NCBI RefSeq assembly: GCF_004151105.1
Contig: NZ_PHRF01000028.1
Location: 1 to 64,000, forward strand
DNA length: 64,000 nt
Origin: Streptomyces sp. L-9-10
Lineage (GTDB): Bacteria; Actinomycetota; Actinomycetes; Streptomycetales; Streptomycetaceae
Direction: 5' to 3'
Shown here: one piece after another, positions 26,603-36,464 of the stretch
Numbering within the stretch: position 1 is the first letter of the stretch
How the letters are laid out: every line of letters starts with the position of its first letter
Notes under the pieces: generated by a model
What the model was told of the DNA's origin: nothing
The model's input: the letters and a program-made list of their open reading frames with translations, nothing else
Databases searched by the model: none
Translations under genes and position numbers: made by a program

Positions 26603-27094
26603 CTATGTGTGGCCCGGTGCCGGTGCTTCTCGATTCCTGATCGGTCTGGTCACCTGCTTCGCCACGCAGGACGGCATCCCCGCCGTCGCGCTCGCCGCCC
26701 GGTGCCGGTAGACGCTGGGCGGCATGCCGACCAGTTCGGTGAAGCGTGTGCTGAAGGTGCCCAGCGACGCGCAGCCGACCGCGAAGCACACCTCGGTGAC
26801 ACTGAGGTCGCCACGACGCAGCAGTGCCATAGCCCGCTCGATACGACGTGTCATGAGGTAGCCGTACGGCGACTCGCCGTAGGCGGCCTTGAACTCGCGG
26901 CTGAGGTGCCCGGCCGACATGTGCTCGCCACGGGCGAGCGCCTCGACGTCCAGTGGCTGCGCGTACTCCCGGTCGATCCGGTCGCGGACGCGACGCAACC
27001 GCGCGAGGTCGCGCAGGCGCTGCGCCGGGGTGGGTCTGCTGGTCACATGCGCGATGGTACGTCGTACGTGTGACAGTCCCCCGAAGCGTTCCAC
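26603..27094 (-). CDS. AraC-family transcriptional regulator (DNA-binding domain type)
   Basis: A 163-residue protein that is almost only the AraC DNA-binding domain. Two helix-turn-helix units span about 36-130 (LDVEALARGEHMSAGHLSREFKAAYGESPYGYL and DLSVTEVCFAVGCASLGTFSTRFTELVGMPPSVYR). No sensor domain is present, so control is by expression or partner protein. The GTG at 27094 is the longest start; a GTG at 27046 (VTSRPTPAQ) would match shorter relatives, and neither has a clear ribosome-binding site. It runs in the same direction as the UvrA-like gene, 340 bp upstream of it. Confidence 0.8.
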   Translation of the reverse strand: MERFGGLSHVRRTIAHVTSRPTPAQRLRDLARLRRVRDRIDREYAQPLDVEALARGEHMSAGHLSREFKAAYGESPYGYLMTRRIERAMALLRRGDLSVTEVCFAVGCASLGTFSTRFTELVGMPPSVYRHRAASATAGMPSCVAKQVTRPIRNREAPAPGHT

Positions 27095-27162
27095 CGGCGA
27101 ACCGTTCCCACCGGCCCACCGGCCGGTGACCGTCGGTGGGCGCTCGATCGGCCGGCGGGTGT

Positions 27163-28458
27163 TCAGACCGCGTGCTGCGCGGCCGGCCTCAGTTCCCAGA
27201 GATCGCCGCCCGGCGGGGCCTGCAGCTTCGGCAGAGCCGCCTTCGCCGCCCGGTCACCCGCGTCAGCGGCCGCGTGGACCATGTCGCTCGCCGCGTAGCG
27301 GTAGAACTCGAGCTCCGGGTGCGGCCAGGTGGCCTCGCCGGTCGCGGTGGGCAGCAGATAGCCGATCGCGTCGGACAGGCTCTGGCCCTGTGGTCCTTGA
27401 TGGGACCAGAGGTTCACGCCGACCTGCTTGCCGATGGCGGCGAGCCGGCAGAAGGCGGCCAGGTTGTAGTTCGAGTAGTGCCAGCTCCGAGTGCGTGCCA
27501 GTTCCCGGGGCTGGCCGCCGTCCGCGGTGATCTGGGAGTCGATCAGCCTGGCACCCTGGTCGCGGACCGTCTCGCGTGCGAGTTCCCTGTCCCCGGTGGC
27601 GACCGCGAGGCCGGCGATCTGCATGGCCGCGTACGTACCGTGGTTGTTCGTGGCGGCGGACTCCTTCTTGCCGAATTCGGAGTTCACCAGCCAGTCCAGA
27701 TACTCCTCGTTCCAGACCCGCATGCCCGCGCGGTCACTCTTCGTCCAGCCGGGTGCTCCGATGTCGAGGATCGCCATGGCGTCGAGGTTGCCCGTGTAGT
27801 ACTGCGCGAAATCGATGATGCCGATGGAACGGCCGTCGTTCTTGCACGGGATGCCCTGCGCGTAGTTCAGATGCGGGTTCATCCGGGTCGCGGGGTCGAC
27901 GAACCAGGTGCGCAGAATCCTGGAGGCGTGCTCGGCGTACTCCCTCTTCCCCGTGTAGTACCAGGCCAGAGCAAGAAGGGGGACGGATTTCAGGACGTTT
28001 CCGGCGTCGACGCGGTCGGTACCGATCTCGGCCTCGGGATTTCGCTGCCCATCGCGTTCCTCGTAGGGGCAGCCCCTGGGGTTCTCCGGGGTCTTCGGTT
28101 GTGTCGCCCAGAAGTACGGGGCCTGACTGAGGTAGTCGTGTATGTCGCCGCTGGCCGCCGGGTCGGGCTTGTCGGTGACGGTCCACGGTCCCTTCCCCAG
28201 CCATGCGTCGGCCTGCGTGGTCAGTGACGTGACTTCGTCGCGGAGCGCCGGGTCGCCGAGCGCCAGGCGGGTGCGGGCCTGCAGGAGTCGCTTGCCGTCC
28301 ATGACAGGGGTCTTGGGGACCGAGAAGAGCCCATGTGCGGAGTGAGGGTTTCCCCGGGGAGCCGAGGCAGAGGACGGCGCGGTCGGTACGAGTACGGCGG
28401 CAGCCGCGGCAACGGCGGCGATCAGGGCTCCCAGCCGCTGCCGGAGTCTTCTTCTCAC
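27163..28458 (-). CDS. Secreted alginate lyase-family protein (PF05426 type, PL5/PL38-like)
   Basis: A 431-residue secreted protein with a signal peptide (1 to about 33). The alpha/alpha-barrel lyase pattern is visible: YFWATQPKTPENPRGCPY (115-132), NNHGTY (271-276) and RTRSWHYSNYN (322-332). The Asn, His, Arg and Tyr in these blocks are the usual catalytic residues in alginate-lyase-fold enzymes. It likely degrades alginate or related uronans (mannuronate or glucuronan), complementing the PL7 enzyme. GTG 28458 has GGAGGA upstream. A consensus promoter and LacI-type boxes precede it, so the neighbouring LacI regulator should control it. Confidence 0.82.
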   Translation of the reverse strand: MRRRLRQRLGALIAAVAAAAAVLVPTAPSSASAPRGNPHSAHGLFSVPKTPVMDGKRLLQARTRLALGDPALRDEVTSLTTQADAWLGKGPWTVTDKPDPAASGDIHDYLSQAPYFWATQPKTPENPRGCPYEERDGQRNPEAEIGTDRVDAGNVLKSVPLLALAWYYTGKREYAEHASRILRTWFVDPATRMNPHLNYAQGIPCKNDGRSIGIIDFAQYYTGNLDAMAILDIGAPGWTKSDRAGMRVWNEEYLDWLVNSEFGKKESAATNNHGTYAAMQIAGLAVATGDRELARETVRDQGARLIDSQITADGGQPRELARTRSWHYSNYNLAAFCRLAAIGKQVGVNLWSHQGPQGQSLSDAIGYLLPTATGEATWPHPELEFYRYAASDMVHAAADAGDRAAKAALPKLQAPPGGDLWELRPAAQHAV

Positions 28459-28477
28459 GGAACGTCCTCCACTCGTA

Positions 28478-28533
28478 TGTAAGCGATTTCATGGAGCCGA
28501 CTGGAGATTAGGTGCAGCTAGTAGCGGAGTCAA
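28478..28533 (-). promoter_or_regulatory. Consensus promoter and perfect LacI-type operator of the lyase gene
   Basis: On the minus strand TTGACT (28533-28528), a 17-bp spacer and TAATCT (28510-28505) form a near-ideal promoter. TGTAAGCGATTTCA (28478-28491), an exact match to TGNAANCGNTTNCA, lies just after the expected transcription start, where a bound repressor would act as a roadblock. Confidence 0.75.
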
Positions 28534-28566
28534 GGAGTCGCGCGACGTGAAGGATGGCCATTCCTG

Positions 28567-28580
28567 TGCAAGCGCTTTAG
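28567..28580. promoter_or_regulatory. Second LacI-type box, upstream of LacI regulator 2
   Basis: TGCAAGCGCTTTAG matches the LacI-family consensus at 12 of 14 positions with a perfect AAGCGCTT core. It lies 76 bp after the box at 28478-28491 and nearer to the regulator gene, suggesting autoregulation or looping. Confidence 0.55.
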
Positions 28581-28698
28581 TCATGAGCGTGCGGTCGAGA
28601 AGCGAGTACGGGGCGGCCGCGCGCTGATCATGACGCACCATGGTGTGCGACAGGGGGCGGCGGCCGGACGGCGGCCCACCCGCGCACGAGGAGGGGCA

Positions 28699-29736
28699 TT
28701 GGGAGAGCGCGTCACGATTCAGGAGGTCGCGCAGCGTGCGCAGGTGTCGGCCGCGACTGTTTCCCGGGTGCTGTCAGGCAGTCATCCGACGTCCGCCGGC
28801 GCGCGTGCCCGCGTACTGAGGGCGGTCAAGGACCTCGACTATGTGGTCAACGCTCATGCGCGGGCCCTGGCCGGTACCGGGCGCAAGACCGTCGCCGTAC
28901 TGACCCGTAATGTCACCAGCCCCTTCTTCTCGCAGGTGGCGCAGGGCGTGGAGTACGAGGCCACCGCCCGCGGCAGGTTGTGCATGGTCTGCACGACCGG
29001 CGGTGACAACGCACGCGAGCACGAGATGGTCCAGATGCTGCGCGAACAGGGGGCCGAGATGGTGGTCCTGGTCGGCGGCGCGGTGGAGAACGACGAGTAC
29101 CGCGAGCGGATGGCCCGCTATGCCCAGGCTCTCGCGGCCGTCGGCTCCCGCCTGGTGCTCTGCGGGCGGCCGGCCCCTCCTCCCGGCGTACCCGCGCTGG
29201 TCGTCGAGTACGACAACGAGGCCGGCGCCTATGGCATCACCAGCCATCTCCTGACAGCGGGGCACCGGCGCATCGTCTTCCTCGGGCAGTTGCCGGGCAA
29301 CTCCACATCGGAGGACCGGATCACCGGATACCGCCGAGCCCTCTTCGACTTCGGGCTGCCTCCCGAAGCCGGCCGCGTGGTCGGCACCGGCTTCAACAAG
29401 CGGCAGGGGTACGAGAGCATGAACACGCTCCTCGAATCGGGAGAGCTGGACTTCACGGCCGTGTTCGCGGGGGACGACGAGGTCGCCGCGGGAGCCATGA
29501 AGGCGCTGCGCAAGCATGGTCTGACGGTGCCCGACGACATCTCGCTGATCGGCTACAACGACGACCCGGTCGCCGACGATCTGACCCCCGGGCTGACCAC
29601 GGTCCATATTCCCGCCGAGGAAATGGGACGCACGGCGGTACGGCTCGCCCTGCGCGACGATCCCGGATCCGAACAGGAGCGGCACCTGCTGGGGACCCAC
29701 ATCGTGGTCCGCGAGAGCGTCGGCCGTCCCGCCTGA
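28699..29736 (+). CDS. LacI-family transcriptional regulator 2
   Basis: A 345-residue LacI/GalR regulator with helix-turn-helix VTIQEVAQRAQVSAATVSRVL (about 5-25) and a sensor domain starting at KTVAVLTRNVTSPFFSQV. TTG 28699 was chosen because GAGGAGGGG directly precedes it and the helix-turn-helix then begins at residue 5, as in the family. An upstream ATG at 28630 would add a 23-residue Arg-rich extension. Divergent from the alginate-lyase-like gene, it most likely represses that gene through the two boxes between them. Confidence 0.88.
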   Translation: MGERVTIQEVAQRAQVSAATVSRVLSGSHPTSAGARARVLRAVKDLDYVVNAHARALAGTGRKTVAVLTRNVTSPFFSQVAQGVEYEATARGRLCMVCTTGGDNAREHEMVQMLREQGAEMVVLVGGAVENDEYRERMARYAQALAAVGSRLVLCGRPAPPPGVPALVVEYDNEAGAYGITSHLLTAGHRRIVFLGQLPGNSTSEDRITGYRRALFDFGLPPEAGRVVGTGFNKRQGYESMNTLLESGELDFTAVFAGDDEVAAGAMKALRKHGLTVPDDISLIGYNDDPVADDLTPGLTTVHIPAEEMGRTAVRLALRDDPGSEQERHLLGTHIVVRESVGRPA

Positions 29737-30173
29737 CGCCCCGAGAGCTGTCCGGTCGCCACCTGGACCCGAGGGGTGCCCCACCGCGGTTCCGGTGCCT
29801 CGCCGACTTCGTCGTTCGCCACGGAGGCGAACGGCCGGTCCTCGCCGCGCCGCTCGGAGGTCTTCCCGACGCCGGCCCCGTGGGTAATGGAGCGTCATGT
29901 GCGGGAAGACCGCACGGCCAGTCAACGGCCGCCGCCGCGTGGGGCGTTCACCAGCGGTGCCGAGTGTCTGGCACACGATTTGACATGGATGTTCCTCAAC
30001 CCCCCTCCCCGCATTGCGCACGCTCCCGCATCGCACACGCTCCGCCCGGCTTCATGATCACGATCTCGCATCGCTTCGGGCCGGAGATCTCTTCGGTGAC
30101 AGAACCGCATGTTCAATGCGCTTAACGTGCAGGATGTGATCATTCTGTGAATATCGAAAAGTGTGGAGCGACA
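29737..30173. other. Intergenic region upstream of the RHS gene
   Basis: About 440 bp between LacI regulator 2 and the RHS gene. No frame has coding character. The last ~120 bp are less GC-rich than the surroundings (TGATCACGATCTC, ATGTGATCATTCT), as expected for a promoter or foreign DNA boundary, but no confident -35/-10 pair was found. Confidence 0.4.
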
Positions 30174-33100
30174 GTGACGCGTGGATGGGGGAGGCGGAAG
30201 AGACCGCTCCTCTGGGGGGACCTTTCAGCACGGGGGAGGACCAGACGGATCGCCGTCGGTCTGGTAACCGTCCTGGCTGCCCAGACAGCTCTTGTGTCGC
30301 TCGGATCGGGTACGGCATTCGCCGCGGGTACCGCCGTGACGGCAGGTCGGCCCGTCGGTGCGACGGCGGCGCCGGCGAATACGACGAAGGCCTCGTCGGC
30401 CGACTCGGTCGCCGCGGCCCTGGTCATGGCCAGGCTGCAGAACCGCAGGATCGAGGTGATCCCGGAGCGGACGGAGACCACCACGACCTACGCCCTGCCC
30501 AGTGGCGAACTTGAGACGTCGCTGTACGCGGGTCCGGTCCGGGCGAAGGTGGAGGGCACGTGGCGCGACATCGACACCTCGCTCTCCGACGTCGGCCCCT
30601 CCCTGGAGCCGAAGGTCGCGGCCGCCGATGTGACGGTGTCGGACGGCGGCGACAAGGTGTTGGCGTCAGTGGCCCGCGGTGACCATTCCTTCAGCATGGG
30701 CTGGCAGGACACGCTTCCCGCCCCCGAGGTGAAGGGCGACACCGCGGCGTACGACGTGGGCGACGGCCAGACGCTCACCGTGACGGCCCTCTCGCAGGGT
30801 TTCTCGCAGAACGTGGTCCTGGACGAGGCCCCGTCCGGCCCTGTCGAGTACCGAATACCCGTCAAGCTGGGCGGACTGAGGCTCACCGAGACCGACTCCG
30901 GACGCCTGCTGCTCAAGGACACCGACGGCAAGCTGGTCGCCGAGGCTCCGGCGCCGATGATGTGGGACTCCTCCACGAACCCCGCCTCGGGCGAGTCGAG
31001 GCATCTGGCGCAGGTGGACACAGAGATCGAGACCGCCGCCGACGGCTCCCAGAGCCTCGTGCTGACCCCGGATGCCGACTACTTCGACCAGGACCTCAGC
31101 TACCCGGTCGTCGTGGACCCGACCTCGACTCTCGCGGCGAGCACGGACACCTGGGTGGCCACCAACTACCCCGACTCGCAGGTCTCGTCGACCGAGCTGA
31201 AGTCGGGCACCTACGACGCGGGCGCCACCAAGGCGCGTTCGTACGTGAAGTTCGATGTGACCGCGTTCAAGGGCAAGCACATCACCGACACCAACCTGGC
31301 GCTGTACTCGTATTACTCCTCGACCTGCGCAACCACCGGAGCGGGTACGCAGGTACGACGGGTGACCTCCACCTGGGCGTCCTCCGACCTCACCTGGGCC
31401 GTCCAGCCGGCCACCACGGCCGATGGCGCGGTCACCAGCAAGGCGGCGCTGGGCTACAACACCAACTGCCCGCCCGGCAACGTCAACTTCGACATTGACG
31501 CGATCGTGCAGGCATGGGCCGCCGGCTCTCCCAACCACGGTCTCCGAATCGCCGGAGCGGACGAGTCCGACTCGTATACGTGGCGGCGGTTCCGCTCGGC
31601 CAACTACGTCTCCGGTGACGGCTCCACCGAGCCGCACCTCACAGTGACGTACAACTCGTACCCGGCCGCCCCGACTGGTACGTCCGTCTCGCCGTCCGCG
31701 CTGAACAGCTACAACGGCAAGCGCTACGTCACGTCTCTCACCCCGGTCCTCGCCGCCGCCGTGACGGACCCGGACGGGTCGAAGACCAAGGCGCAGTTCG
31801 AGGTCACGCCGGACCCCGCCTACGCGGACACCACCTATACCCATACGGGCACGTCGCCCGAGGTGGCCTCCGGCTCGACGGCGAAGCTCACCATCCCGGC
31901 GACCGCACCCTTCCCGGTCGGTGCTCACCTGCGCTACCGGGCCCGCGCCCACGACGGTGTCGACTACGGTGCGTGGACCGGCTACAGCACCTTCGTCCTG
32001 AACACGGGCAAACCTGCCGCGCCGAACGTCTCCTGCGACACCTACGAGGAGAACGGCTGGACGGCCAAAGCCGATTCTGGCGTCAGCTGCACTCTGGACA
32101 CCGACTCCACCGACGGCGCCGGTTACTGGTGGGGCTTGGACGACCCGGCCGTCCCGCACAAGCAGCTGGACACCACCGACGGCACCGGCGGCGACGCGGC
32201 CGACATCACCATCGACCCGGCAGACGGCTGGCACACGCTGTACTCCAGGACCGTCGACTCCGGAGGCAACCTCTCGACCGCGGTCACCGCGTACGCGTTC
32301 GGTGTGGGCGAGGACGGAGCGGCCGTCATCTCTCCCGCCGACGGGACGGAGACCGCACGCCGGGTCACTCTCGCAGCCAAGGGACTTTCCTCGTACACGG
32401 GCGTGACCTGGCAGTACCGTCGCGGCGAGGAGGACGTCTGGCACACCGTCCCGGCGGCCGACGTCACCGCCTCGGGGAGCGAGGTCACCGCCTGGCCGGT
32501 GAAGGTCACCGGCGGCAACGCCGCCGAACTGGTGTGGAACGTGGTGTCCACCCTCGCGGAGGACGGAGTCATCGAACTGCGGGCCGCCTTCACCAACGGC
32601 ACCACCACCGGTCACTCGCAAACCACCGAGGTCACCCTCGACAGGGACGCGGGCACCGCACCGACGGGATCGGTCGGCATCGGTGAAGTCAACCTGCTCA
32701 CCGGTGACTTCTCCCTGACGGAGCCGGACGCCTCGGCGTTCTCCGTCCAGGTGCAGCGCACTTTCTCCTCGCGGACCAACGGCACGGACACCGAGGGCCA
32801 GGCCGAGATCTTCGGCCCCGGCTGGGCCTCGTCCGTCAGCGGGGAGGAGAGCAGCGAGTTCACCCAGCTCCGCAGGACCTCGGACACCTCGGTGGAGATC
32901 CTGGACGCCGACGGTGCGGCCATCGCCTTCACCGCGGCCTCGAAGGGCGGCTGGGCTGCCCAGACCGGATATGAGTCGCTCACGCTCACGGGGTCGCTCA
33001 CCGGCACGTCGTTCACGCTGAAGGACAGCCAGGCCAACGTCGCGGTCTTTACCAAGGCCGCAGGCACCACCACGTGGCCGCTGGCGTCCAGCGCGTCCGC

Positions 33101-36100
33101 AGTGGACGACACGCAACTCACGTTCGTCTCCGAGACGACCACGAGCGGCACTCAGAAGCTCGTCCGCCCGAAGTACGTGATCTCACCGACCGAGGGCGTC
33201 ACTGCCGCGCAGTGCCAGGCCGATCCCGCGCAGCGGGGTTGCCGTGTCGTGGAGTTCGTCTACGCCACCACGACCACCGCCACCACCGGGGCACTGGGCG
33301 ACCAGCAGAATCGGGTGCAGTCCGTCCGCCTGTGGGCCACCGAGCCCGGAGCGGACAAGGCCACGCCGGAGATCATCTCCCGCTACGCCTACGACAGCAC
33401 CGGCCGGCTGCGCGAGGTGTGGGACCCGAGGATCGGCGCCGCGCTGAAGACCTCCTACACCTATGACGCCGACGGCAGGATCGCCACCCTCACCGAGGGC
33501 GGCGCATTGCCGTGGACCTTCACCTACGGCAAGGCCGGATCCGCTCTCACGGCGGGCACGGGCATGCTGCTCAAGGCGTCCCGCCCGGGTCTCGCCGAGG
33601 GAACAGCCACCACCAAGGCCGGCACGGCCGCGACCACGGTGGTCTACGACGTCCCGCTGTCCGGATCCAAGGCGCCCTACCAGATGAACAAGGCCACGGT
33701 CGCCACCTGGGCCCAGGACGAGGCGCCCACCGATGCCACCGCGGTCTTCCCGCCCGGCTCGGACCCGGCCTCCAGCACAGGCGTCGACCTGGGCGCGAGC
33801 GCCTACGGCACGGCCACCGTCACCTACATCAACGCCAACGGAGACGAGACCAATACCGCGGCGCCCGGCGGCTCGATCACCACGACCGAGTACGACGCCC
33901 ACGGCAACACGGTCACCGAACTGACCGCGGGCAACCGCGCCGTCGCCCTCCGGGCCGACGACGCCAAGGCCACGTCACTCGGCCTGTCCGATCTGACCAG
34001 CGCCGAGCGGGCCGAACGGCTCTCCTCGACAACGGTGTACTCGGCCGACGGACAGCGGACGCTGGACGAATACGGTCCGCTCCATCTGGTCACCCTGGGC
34101 AGGGAACTGACCGGCGCGACATCCGACGCCACGATTCCGGCGGGCTCCGTCGTCCCGGCCCGGTCCCACAACAGCTACGTCTACGACGAGAACCGTCCCA
34201 GTGACGCCAAGGTGTCGGGCCAGGTGACCACCACCGCCTCCGGCGCCACCGTCGAGGGTTACCCGAAGGACGCGGACATCCAGACCGCCTCCGTCAGCTA
34301 CGACTGGTCCACCGGACAAGTCCTGTCCGGCAAGGAGGGAGCAACCGGAACCAGCCCCACCGCGCCTGTCGCCCGTACGACGTACGACGCCAAGGGCCGG
34401 GTGGCGAGCACCCGGACGGCCAAGTCCAACGGCTCGGACGCGGGCACGCTGGTCTACACGTACTACACCGCGGGCGGCGCCGGCACCTGTGCCGGCCGCC
34501 CGGAGTGGGCGGGCATGCTCTGCCGCACCGCTCCCGCAGCCTCCGTCACCGGGGGCGGGAACAACCCGTCCGAGCTGATCACCACCGGCTTCACCTACGG
34601 TCGGGCCGGGCAGCTCGCGACCAGGACCGAGACGGCCAACGGCAGCACCCGTGTCACCACCGTCGTCACGGACGACGCGGGCCGCACCGTCAAGACCTCG
34701 GTCACGGGCGGCGCCGGCGAGGCAGTCGCGGACACCACGTACACCTACGACCCGGCCACCGGGCAGCCGGCCACCCGGTCCGCGGGCGGCCAGACCATCC
34801 GCTACGGATACGACGCCCTCGGACGTCCCGTCTCGTACGACGACGGGGCCGGCAACACGACGACCACCGCGTACGACGTCCTCGACCGGCCGGTACGGGT
34901 CACCGACTCCGCTCCGTCCGCCACCACCTATACCTATGACGGGGCCGGCCAGATCAAGACCGTCAACGACTCGGTCGCGGGCACCTTCGAGGCCGTCTAC
35001 GACGCCGACGGCCGGATCGTCACCGAGACGCTGCCCGGCGGCTACACCCTCACGGTCACGACCGACACCGCCGGTATCCAGACCGGAAGGGAGTACACGG
35101 ACGGTACGGGCAACACCGTCCTCTCGGACGTGGCGGGCACCACGGCCCTGGGCGAGCAGTTCCAGCACACCCAGACCGACGGCGCCACCACCGAGACCGC
35201 CTTCACCTATGACGTCACCGGGCGGCTGGCCACGGCGACCGATACCACGGCCGGCGGCTGCACCAGCCGCGCCTACGCCTTCGACGCGAACAGCAACCGC
35301 ACCGGCCTGACGACGACGTCGGACGACTGCGACAGCACCACCGCCGACACCACCAGCACGACGGTCTCCTCCGGCTACGACAGCGGTGACCGGCTGATCG
35401 GCACGGGCATCGCATACGACGCCTTCGGGCGCACCACCACCCGCGGTGAAAGCACCCTGACGTACCACGTCAACGACCTCGTACGCAGCGAGACCGTCGG
35501 CTCGCAGCGCACCGTCTGGTCGCTGGACGCCGCAGGCCGGCTCGCCCGGTCGGCCGAGGAGACCAAGGACGGGAGCGGAACCTGGATCTCCTCCGGGAGC
35601 GTCGTCAGCCACTTCGGCGGCGAGGAGGACACCCCCTCCTGGACCAAGTCGTCCGGAGGCGGCATCACCCGGTCCGTCGCCGGTCCGGACGGCCAGCTGG
35701 CCGCCGCGACCTCGGGCACCGGTGACACCGTCCTGCAACTCACGAACCTGCACGGGGACATCTCGATCCAACTCCCGCTGAACCAGGCGGTTCCGCTCAC
35801 CGTGCAGCGGTACGACGAATACGGCAAACCGCTCAACGGGACCTCCGCGACCACTTACGGATGGCTCGGCGCCTACCAGCGGGACAGTGGTACTCCGAGT
35901 GGCATCACCCTCATGGGGGTCCGCCTCTACGACCCGAGCGACGGGCGTTTCCTCTCCGTCGACCCGGTTCAGGGAGGCAACGACAACAGCTACGAGTACT
36001 GCCGTGGCAACCCCGTCTCCTGCCTGGACCTGAGCGGTGCGTACTCGTACGGGGCTTCGTACGGCCTCGGTCTCTTCGCCAGCTCCGCCAAGACGGTCTT

Positions 36101-36455
36101 CAAGTGGATCCGCACACACTTCTGGGTCTTCCCGTTGACCGGCTGCGGTGCCACGCTCAGTCTCGGCGAGCGCTGCAACTTGGCCTACGGCAAGGGGCCG
36201 GTCAAGGTTACCCACCTGGGCAAGACCTACTGGCAGTTCAAGTCGCTGAAGGGACACGTCGAAGGCAAGGACAAGAAGATCAAGTTCTGGCTCGGCAAGA
36301 AGTACGGTTTCCTCCAGCTCAACGTCAAGGCGTGGGGACCGAACAACACCTGGTGCAACAAGAAGAAGCCGTGTGCCAAGGCGAACAATGTCTTCGCCAA
36401 GCTGATGTGGGGCCTTTTCGCCTCCAACATCAGTTGGTACGCACCGCGTTGGTAA
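30174..36455 (+). CDS. Secreted RHS-repeat protein with DNRLRE domain and unique C-terminal tip (polymorphic toxin candidate)
   Basis: About 2,090 residues. A basic N-terminus and signal sequence (VLAAQTALVSLGSGTAFAAG) come first. A DNRLRE-type module follows (STDTWVATNYPDSQVSSTELKSGTY). A long RHS/YD-repeat shell comes next (YTYDADGRI, YGYDALGRPVSYDDGAGN, YTYDGAGQIKTV, YDAFGRTTTRGE). The RHS-associated core is YDEYGKPLN to LMGVRLYDPSDGRFLSVDPV, ending at CLDLSG. The shell normally encloses the C-terminal effector and releases it by autoproteolysis. GTG 30174 with GGAG 5 nt upstream was chosen; a GTG at 30147 adds nine residues. A small membrane-protein gene follows 9 bp after the stop, matching toxin and immunity order. 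Confidence 0.88.
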   Translation: MTRGWGRRKRPLLWGDLSARGRTRRIAVGLVTVLAAQTALVSLGSGTAFAAGTAVTAGRPVGATAAPANTTKASSADSVAAALVMARLQNRRIEVIPERTETTTTYALPSGELETSLYAGPVRAKVEGTWRDIDTSLSDVGPSLEPKVAAADVTVSDGGDKVLASVARGDHSFSMGWQDTLPAPEVKGDTAAYDVGDGQTLTVTALSQGFSQNVVLDEAPSGPVEYRIPVKLGGLRLTETDSGRLLLKDTDGKLVAEAPAPMMWDSSTNPASGESRHLAQVDTEIETAADGSQSLVLTPDADYFDQDLSYPVVVDPTSTLAASTDTWVATNYPDSQVSSTELKSGTYDAGATKARSYVKFDVTAFKGKHITDTNLALYSYYSSTCATTGAGTQVRRVTSTWASSDLTWAVQPATTADGAVTSKAALGYNTNCPPGNVNFDIDAIVQAWAAGSPNHGLRIAGADESDSYTWRRFRSANYVSGDGSTEPHLTVTYNSYPAAPTGTSVSPSALNSYNGKRYVTSLTPVLAAAVTDPDGSKTKAQFEVTPDPAYADTTYTHTGTSPEVASGSTAKLTIPATAPFPVGAHLRYRARAHDGVDYGAWTGYSTFVLNTGKPAAPNVSCDTYEENGWTAKADSGVSCTLDTDSTDGAGYWWGLDDPAVPHKQLDTTDGTGGDAADITIDPADGWHTLYSRTVDSGGNLSTAVTAYAFGVGEDGAAVISPADGTETARRVTLAAKGLSSYTGVTWQYRRGEEDVWHTVPAADVTASGSEVTAWPVKVTGGNAAELVWNVVSTLAEDGVIELRAAFTNGTTTGHSQTTEVTLDRDAGTAPTGSVGIGEVNLLTGDFSLTEPDASAFSVQVQRTFSSRTNGTDTEGQAEIFGPGWASSVSGEESSEFTQLRRTSDTSVEILDADGAAIAFTAASKGGWAAQTGYESLTLTGSLTGTSFTLKDSQANVAVFTKAAGTTTWPLASSASAVDDTQLTFVSETTTSGTQKLVRPKYVISPTEGVTAAQCQADPAQRGCRVVEFVYATTTTATTGALGDQQNRVQSVRLWATEPGADKATPEIISRYAYDSTGRLREVWDPRIGAALKTSYTYDADGRIATLTEGGALPWTFTYGKAGSALTAGTGMLLKASRPGLAEGTATTKAGTAATTVVYDVPLSGSKAPYQMNKATVATWAQDEAPTDATAVFPPGSDPASSTGVDLGASAYGTATVTYINANGDETNTAAPGGSITTTEYDAHGNTVTELTAGNRAVALRADDAKATSLGLSDLTSAERAERLSSTTVYSADGQRTLDEYGPLHLVTLGRELTGATSDATIPAGSVVPARSHNSYVYDENRPSDAKVSGQVTTTASGATVEGYPKDADIQTASVSYDWSTGQVLSGKEGATGTSPTAPVARTTYDAKGRVASTRTAKSNGSDAGTLVYTYYTAGGAGTCAGRPEWAGMLCRTAPAASVTGGGNNPSELITTGFTYGRAGQLATRTETANGSTRVTTVVTDDAGRTVKTSVTGGAGEAVADTTYTYDPATGQPATRSAGGQTIRYGYDALGRPVSYDDGAGNTTTTAYDVLDRPVRVTDSAPSATTYTYDGAGQIKTVNDSVAGTFEAVYDADGRIVTETLPGGYTLTVTTDTAGIQTGREYTDGTGNTVLSDVAGTTALGEQFQHTQTDGATTETAFTYDVTGRLATATDTTAGGCTSRAYAFDANSNRTGLTTTSDDCDSTTADTTSTTVSSGYDSGDRLIGTGIAYDAFGRTTTRGESTLTYHVNDLVRSETVGSQRTVWSLDAAGRLARSAEETKDGSGTWISSGSVVSHFGGEEDTPSWTKSSGGGITRSVAGPDGQLAAATSGTGDTVLQLTNLHGDISIQLPLNQAVPLTVQRYDEYGKPLNGTSATTYGWLGAYQRDSGTPSGITLMGVRLYDPSDGRFLSVDPVQGGNDNSYEYCRGNPVSCLDLSGAYSYGASYGLGLFASSAKTVFKWIRTHFWVFPLTGCGATLSLGERCNLAYGKGPVKVTHLGKTYWQFKSLKGHVEGKDKKIKFWLGKKYGFLQLNVKAWGPNNTWCNKKKPCAKANNVFAKLMWGLFASNISWYAPRW
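36040..36455 (+). other. C-terminal tip domain of the RHS protein (possible toxin)
   Basis: The last ~138 residues follow the RHS core junction and differ in composition: rich in Lys, Trp, Phe and Gly. It starts with a hydrophobic/amphipathic stretch (YGLGLFASSAKTVFKWIRTHFWVFPL) and has two cysteine pairs. A beta-rich block follows (HVEGKDKKIKFWLGKKYGF, LQLNVKAWGP). No nuclease, deaminase, ADP-ribosyltransferase or protease motif could be named. The cysteines suggest it is stable outside the cell. Confidence 0.55.
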
Positions 36456-36464
36456 GGGGTTGAC